This document shows, in pieces, positions 61,508 through 64,000 of a stretch of 64,000 bases of DNA. The position numbers were made by a program, and so were the translations under genes. Below the pieces are notes generated by a model. It ran no database searches. It had not been told where the DNA came from and was given only the letters and a program-made list of their open reading frames with translations. The stretch spans positions 1 through 64,000 of the forward strand of contig CATKXY010000009.1 of NCBI GenBank assembly GCA_949840915.1, written 5' to 3'. This DNA is from an uncultured Lachnospiraceae bacterium. GTDB taxonomy: Bacteria; Bacillota; Clostridia; Lachnospirales; Lachnospiraceae. Each line of letters begins with the position of its first letter. Within the stretch, counting starts at the first letter, position 1.

Positions 61508-63235
61508 TCATATAATTCCCTGCAGCATTTTGTCGATGTCTTCCGGCGGCTGAGGCCTGCCCAGAAGATATCCCTGAATCATATCACAGCCGATGGCGTG
61601 AAGATAATTATACTGAGCTTCCTCCTCCACTCCCTCCGCAATGGATTCCACCCCCAGGGATTTCACCATATTGATAATGGACTCTGTGATGATCCGGGTA
61701 GCTCCGTCAGTCAAAACGGTGTCGATAAAGCTCTTGTCGATCTTAAGCGTATCGATGGGCAGCTTTTTTAAATAGGACAAAGAGGAGAATCCTGTGCCGA
61801 AATCATCCAGCGAAATGCGGATGCCGGTCTCCCTGAGAACCTTCAGCTTTTCGATGACCTTGTTAAAGTCCTCAATGAGAATACTCTCTGTGATTTCGAT
61901 TTCTACCTCGTTTGGTTTCACACGGTACTGTCCTATGATCCGCAAAAGCTCCTCGACAAAATCTTCCCGATTGTACTGTACCGCTGAAATATTGATGGAT
62001 ACAATGAAGGGTATCCCGTAACGCTCACGCCAGCCGGCATAATACCTGACGCTCTGTTCCACCACCCAGCTTCCTATGGGAACAATACATCCGTTCTTTT
62101 CCGCGATGGGGATAAAGACATCCGGGCTGATCATATGTCCGGTATCATCCTTCCAGCGGATCAATGCCTCCACACCCCGAAGCTTTCTGTTGCCGGTGTA
62201 ATACTGCGGCTGAAAATAAAGCAGGAAATTGCTGGTGAACACAGCTTCTTTAAGCTTGTTCTCCATCTCGATATTGTTCAGGAAATCGTTCAGTATGGGT
62301 GTGTCAAAATACTGAATCGTATTCTTGCCCATGCTCTTACAGCGGAACATGACGATCTCTGCACAGTTGATCAGATCCAATGCCGATGCGGCCGCCTCCG
62401 GATACTCGGCCACGCCGATGCTGACCGTGACACTGGCCTGCTGGCCTCCGCTCAGGGAAAAGGGAGACGCGGTTCTGCCCTCAATGGCTTTATGGATATG
62501 CTCAACGCTGCGGCTGCCGGAAGGATCATAGATGGCAATGCAATACACGTCATTATTCAGGTGGCAGACAATCACGTCCTCATCGGAAAACTCCTTTAAA
62601 AATGCGCCGAAGGTCTGGATCAGTTCATCTCCTATCACCATGCCCATACCGTCATTGATCTTCTTGAAATCATCAATATCTACCACCATGACGCTGACGA
62701 TGCTGTGTTCCACCTTCGCTCTTCTTATAAACTCTCCCAAAAGCGTCACAAAGTAATTGCGGTTGAACAATCCTGTCATGGCGTCGTAATGAGCCATATA
62801 AATCAGTTCGTCCCGCTGTATCTTCTGCTTTGTGGTGTCCTCCACCACGATCAGTTTGTCACGGGCAGCCCCCAGTTCATCGTATAACACAGTGGTCCGG
62901 AAGGAATACCAGCATTTTCCGTCCCTGTGTCTGCACTCCAGTTCAGAGAATTCCTTTCCGCTCTTCTCCGCAAACAGAACATCTCTGAGAGGCATGATAC
63001 AGACATCCTCCACCTCGTCAAATATCTTTGCGATATCCTTAATGTCCTGAATGTCAAAATTAAAAAACTCCCGCCATTTGCCCATGGTGATGATCTCGTT
63101 CTTCTCAAAAGAATAGTAAAGATAAGCACAGTTGGACGTATCGCAGATCATCTTATACATCTTTTCCCTTGCGTTAAGCTTTTGATTCATCGCTTTCAGC
63201 AGATCTAACTGATAGTGCAGCTCATTCATACTCAT
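61508..63235 (-). CDS. PAS - degenerate GGDEF - EAL signalling protein
   Basis: Predicted cyclic di-GMP phosphodiesterase of 575 residues. A PAS-like sensor (about 25-130) with a helical start is followed by a GGDEF domain (about 150-310) whose active-site loop reads HLNNDVYCIA in place of GGDEF, so it should not make cyclic di-GMP. The EAL domain (about 320-570) is complete: GVEALIRWKDD, the conserved NIS motif, EIEITESIL, DDFGTGFSSLSYL, LKIDKSFID, AEGVEEEAQ and QGYLLGRP. It would hydrolyse cyclic di-GMP, perhaps with the GGDEF part as a GTP sensor. AGGTATGAG-type weak site precedes the ATG. Possibly cotranscribed with the ATPase and topB. Confidence 0.9.
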   Translation of the reverse strand: MSMNELHYQLDLLKAMNQKLNAREKMYKMICDTSNCAYLYYSFEKNEIITMGKWREFFNFDIQDIKDIAKIFDEVEDVCIMPLRDVLFAEKSGKEFSELECRHRDGKCWYSFRTTVLYDELGAARDKLIVVEDTTKQKIQRDELIYMAHYDAMTGLFNRNYFVTLLGEFIRRAKVEHSIVSVMVVDIDDFKKINDGMGMVIGDELIQTFGAFLKEFSDEDVIVCHLNNDVYCIAIYDPSGSRSVEHIHKAIEGRTASPFSLSGGQQASVTVSIGVAEYPEAAASALDLINCAEIVMFRCKSMGKNTIQYFDTPILNDFLNNIEMENKLKEAVFTSNFLLYFQPQYYTGNRKLRGVEALIRWKDDTGHMISPDVFIPIAEKNGCIVPIGSWVVEQSVRYYAGWRERYGIPFIVSINISAVQYNREDFVEELLRIIGQYRVKPNEVEIEITESILIEDFNKVIEKLKVLRETGIRISLDDFGTGFSSLSYLKKLPIDTLKIDKSFIDTVLTDGATRIITESIINMVKSLGVESIAEGVEEEAQYNYLHAIGCDMIQGYLLGRPQPPEDIDKMLQGII

Positions 63236-63264
63236 ACCTCTTATCTCATGCAGCCTTCCAGCAG

Positions 63265-64000
63265 TTATTTTCTGGTGATATATCCCTGCGCCTTCAAAAG
63301 CTCTGCGCAGAGCACTGCACCGCCTGCTGCACCGCGGACCGTATTGTGGGAAAGCCCTACAAACTTCCAGTCATACACTGTGTCCTCGCGGAGACGTCCC
63401 ACACTGACGCCCATACCGTTCTCATAGTCCACATCCAGCGCCACCTGAGGTCTGTTATCCTCCTCCAGATACTGTATAAACTGCACCGGGGCACTGGGAA
63501 GCCCCAGTCTCTGCGGCTCTCCCGAGAAACTGCGCAGTTTCTCGATCAACTGCTCCTTCGTGGGCTTTTTATTGAATTTGACAAACACGGCCGCCGTGTG
63601 ACCGTTCAGCACAGGTACACGGATACACTGACAGGTTATCACCGGGCCTTCGGCAGGCTTGATCACGCCGTCCTCAATCTTTCCCCAGATGCGCAGAGGC
63701 TCCTTCTCACTCTTCTCCTCCTCGCCGCCGATGTAGGGGATGATATTTCCCTCCATCTCGGGCCAGTCCTTAAAGGTCTTTCCCGCACCGGATATTGCCT
63801 GATAAGTGGTCGCCACCACCTCTGTGGGCTCAAACTCCTTCCACGCAGTGAGCACGGGAGCATAGCTCTGGATGGAACAGTTGGGCTTTACTGCCACAAA
63901 TCCCCTGACAGTTCCCAGGCGCTTTTTCTGGAAGTCAATCACCTTCATGTGCTCAGGATTGATCTCAGGCACCACCATCGGCACATCGGGTGTCCAGCGG
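63265..64000 (-). CDS. asd: Aspartate-semialdehyde dehydrogenase, C-terminal part
   Basis: Enzyme that reduces aspartyl phosphate to aspartate semialdehyde, the branch point to lysine, threonine and methionine. The window holds the last 244 or so codons; the N-terminus lies past base 64000. The catalytic Cys is in VKPNCSIQSYAPVL, followed by TTYQAISGAGKTF and a substrate-binding region with INPEHMKVIDFQKKR. The style (VVPEINPEH, NCSIQ) is that of the archaeal/fungal-type ASADH found in many clostridia. Downstream lies the EAL gene, 29 bases away, with no terminator visible. Confidence 0.93.
   Translation of the reverse strand, partial: RWTPDVPMVVPEINPEHMKVIDFQKKRLGTVRGFVAVKPNCSIQSYAPVLTAWKEFEPTEVVATTYQAISGAGKTFKDWPEMEGNIIPYIGGEEEKSEKEPLRIWGKIEDGVIKPAEGPVITCQCIRVPVLNGHTAAVFVKFNKKPTKEQLIEKLRSFSGEPQRLGLPSAPVQFIQYLEEDNRPQVALDVDYENGMGVSVGRLREDTVYDWKFVGLSHNTVRGAAGGAVLCAELLKAQGYITRK

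Overview
The window reads as chromosomal DNA of a Lachnospiraceae-like member of the Clostridia (Gram-positive, spore-forming lineage, moderate GC). Support comes from the gerW/ytfJ sporulation gene, the rpmB / Asp23 / FakA / recG arrangement, a zinc-ribbon form of L28, ruvAB without ruvC beside it, and several protein families (GGGtGRT protein, DUF4474, multi-domain BspA/Flg_new surface protein) that I associate with this family. Almost every gene lies on the minus strand, so the window is read from high to low coordinates. Only rpmB and one small lipoprotein are on the plus strand. There is no rRNA, tRNA, CRISPR array, prophage or insertion sequence that I can see, and no gap over 300 bases without a gene.

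Layout from the left. 1-6.3 kb: the start of a type IIA topoisomerase B subunit, a DegV/FakB fatty-acid-binding protein, recG, a FakA-like kinase and an Asp23 protein. 6.4-9.2 kb: rpmB, then a gerW-containing operon with a 46-residue membrane protein and a coiled-coil protein ending in a J-domain-like HPD segment. 9.3-19.1 kb: a phosphoesterase, a DUF4474 protein, and a division/wall operon (zapA, U32 protease-like protein, FtsW/RodA, PBP, Nudix) followed by ruvAB. 19.1-21.5 kb: an AT-rich two-gene restriction-modification island. 21.5-28.6 kb: MATE pump, leuCD, a two-component system and a DedA protein with a long leader hairpin. 28.7-36.3 kb: ABC exporter, TIM-barrel isomerase, GAF-HD-GYP protein, CHASE2 adenylate cyclase and a FecR protein. 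36.5-46.4 kb: branched-chain amino-acid genes (ilvB, two ilvN paralogues, ilvC), split by a cassette encoding a 1.8-kilo-residue secreted surface protein. 46.5-52.9 kb: metH, a lipoprotein, three small membrane proteins and a chemoreceptor. 52.9-57.6 kb: a GGGtGRT protein / Fe-S scaffold pair and a TrpXYZ-like ABC importer. 57.7-64 kb: a left-handed beta-helix protein, topB, an AAA ATPase, an EAL signalling protein and the end of asd.

The points most worth a second look are: two otherwise intact genes with clean in-frame stop codons (TAG in the GGGtGRT gene, TGA inside the Flg_new domain of the FecR protein); a 19-bp leader hairpin plus T-run that buries the ribosome binding site of the DedA gene; a perfect 13-bp-arm palindrome just downstream of a consensus promoter for the ABC importer; two promoters whose -35 boxes overlap the stop codons of the preceding genes and so make the surface-protein cassette a separate transcription unit; and the FecR / CHASE2-cyclase / HD-GYP signalling cluster. 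All functions are read from motifs and family memory. No database search was run.
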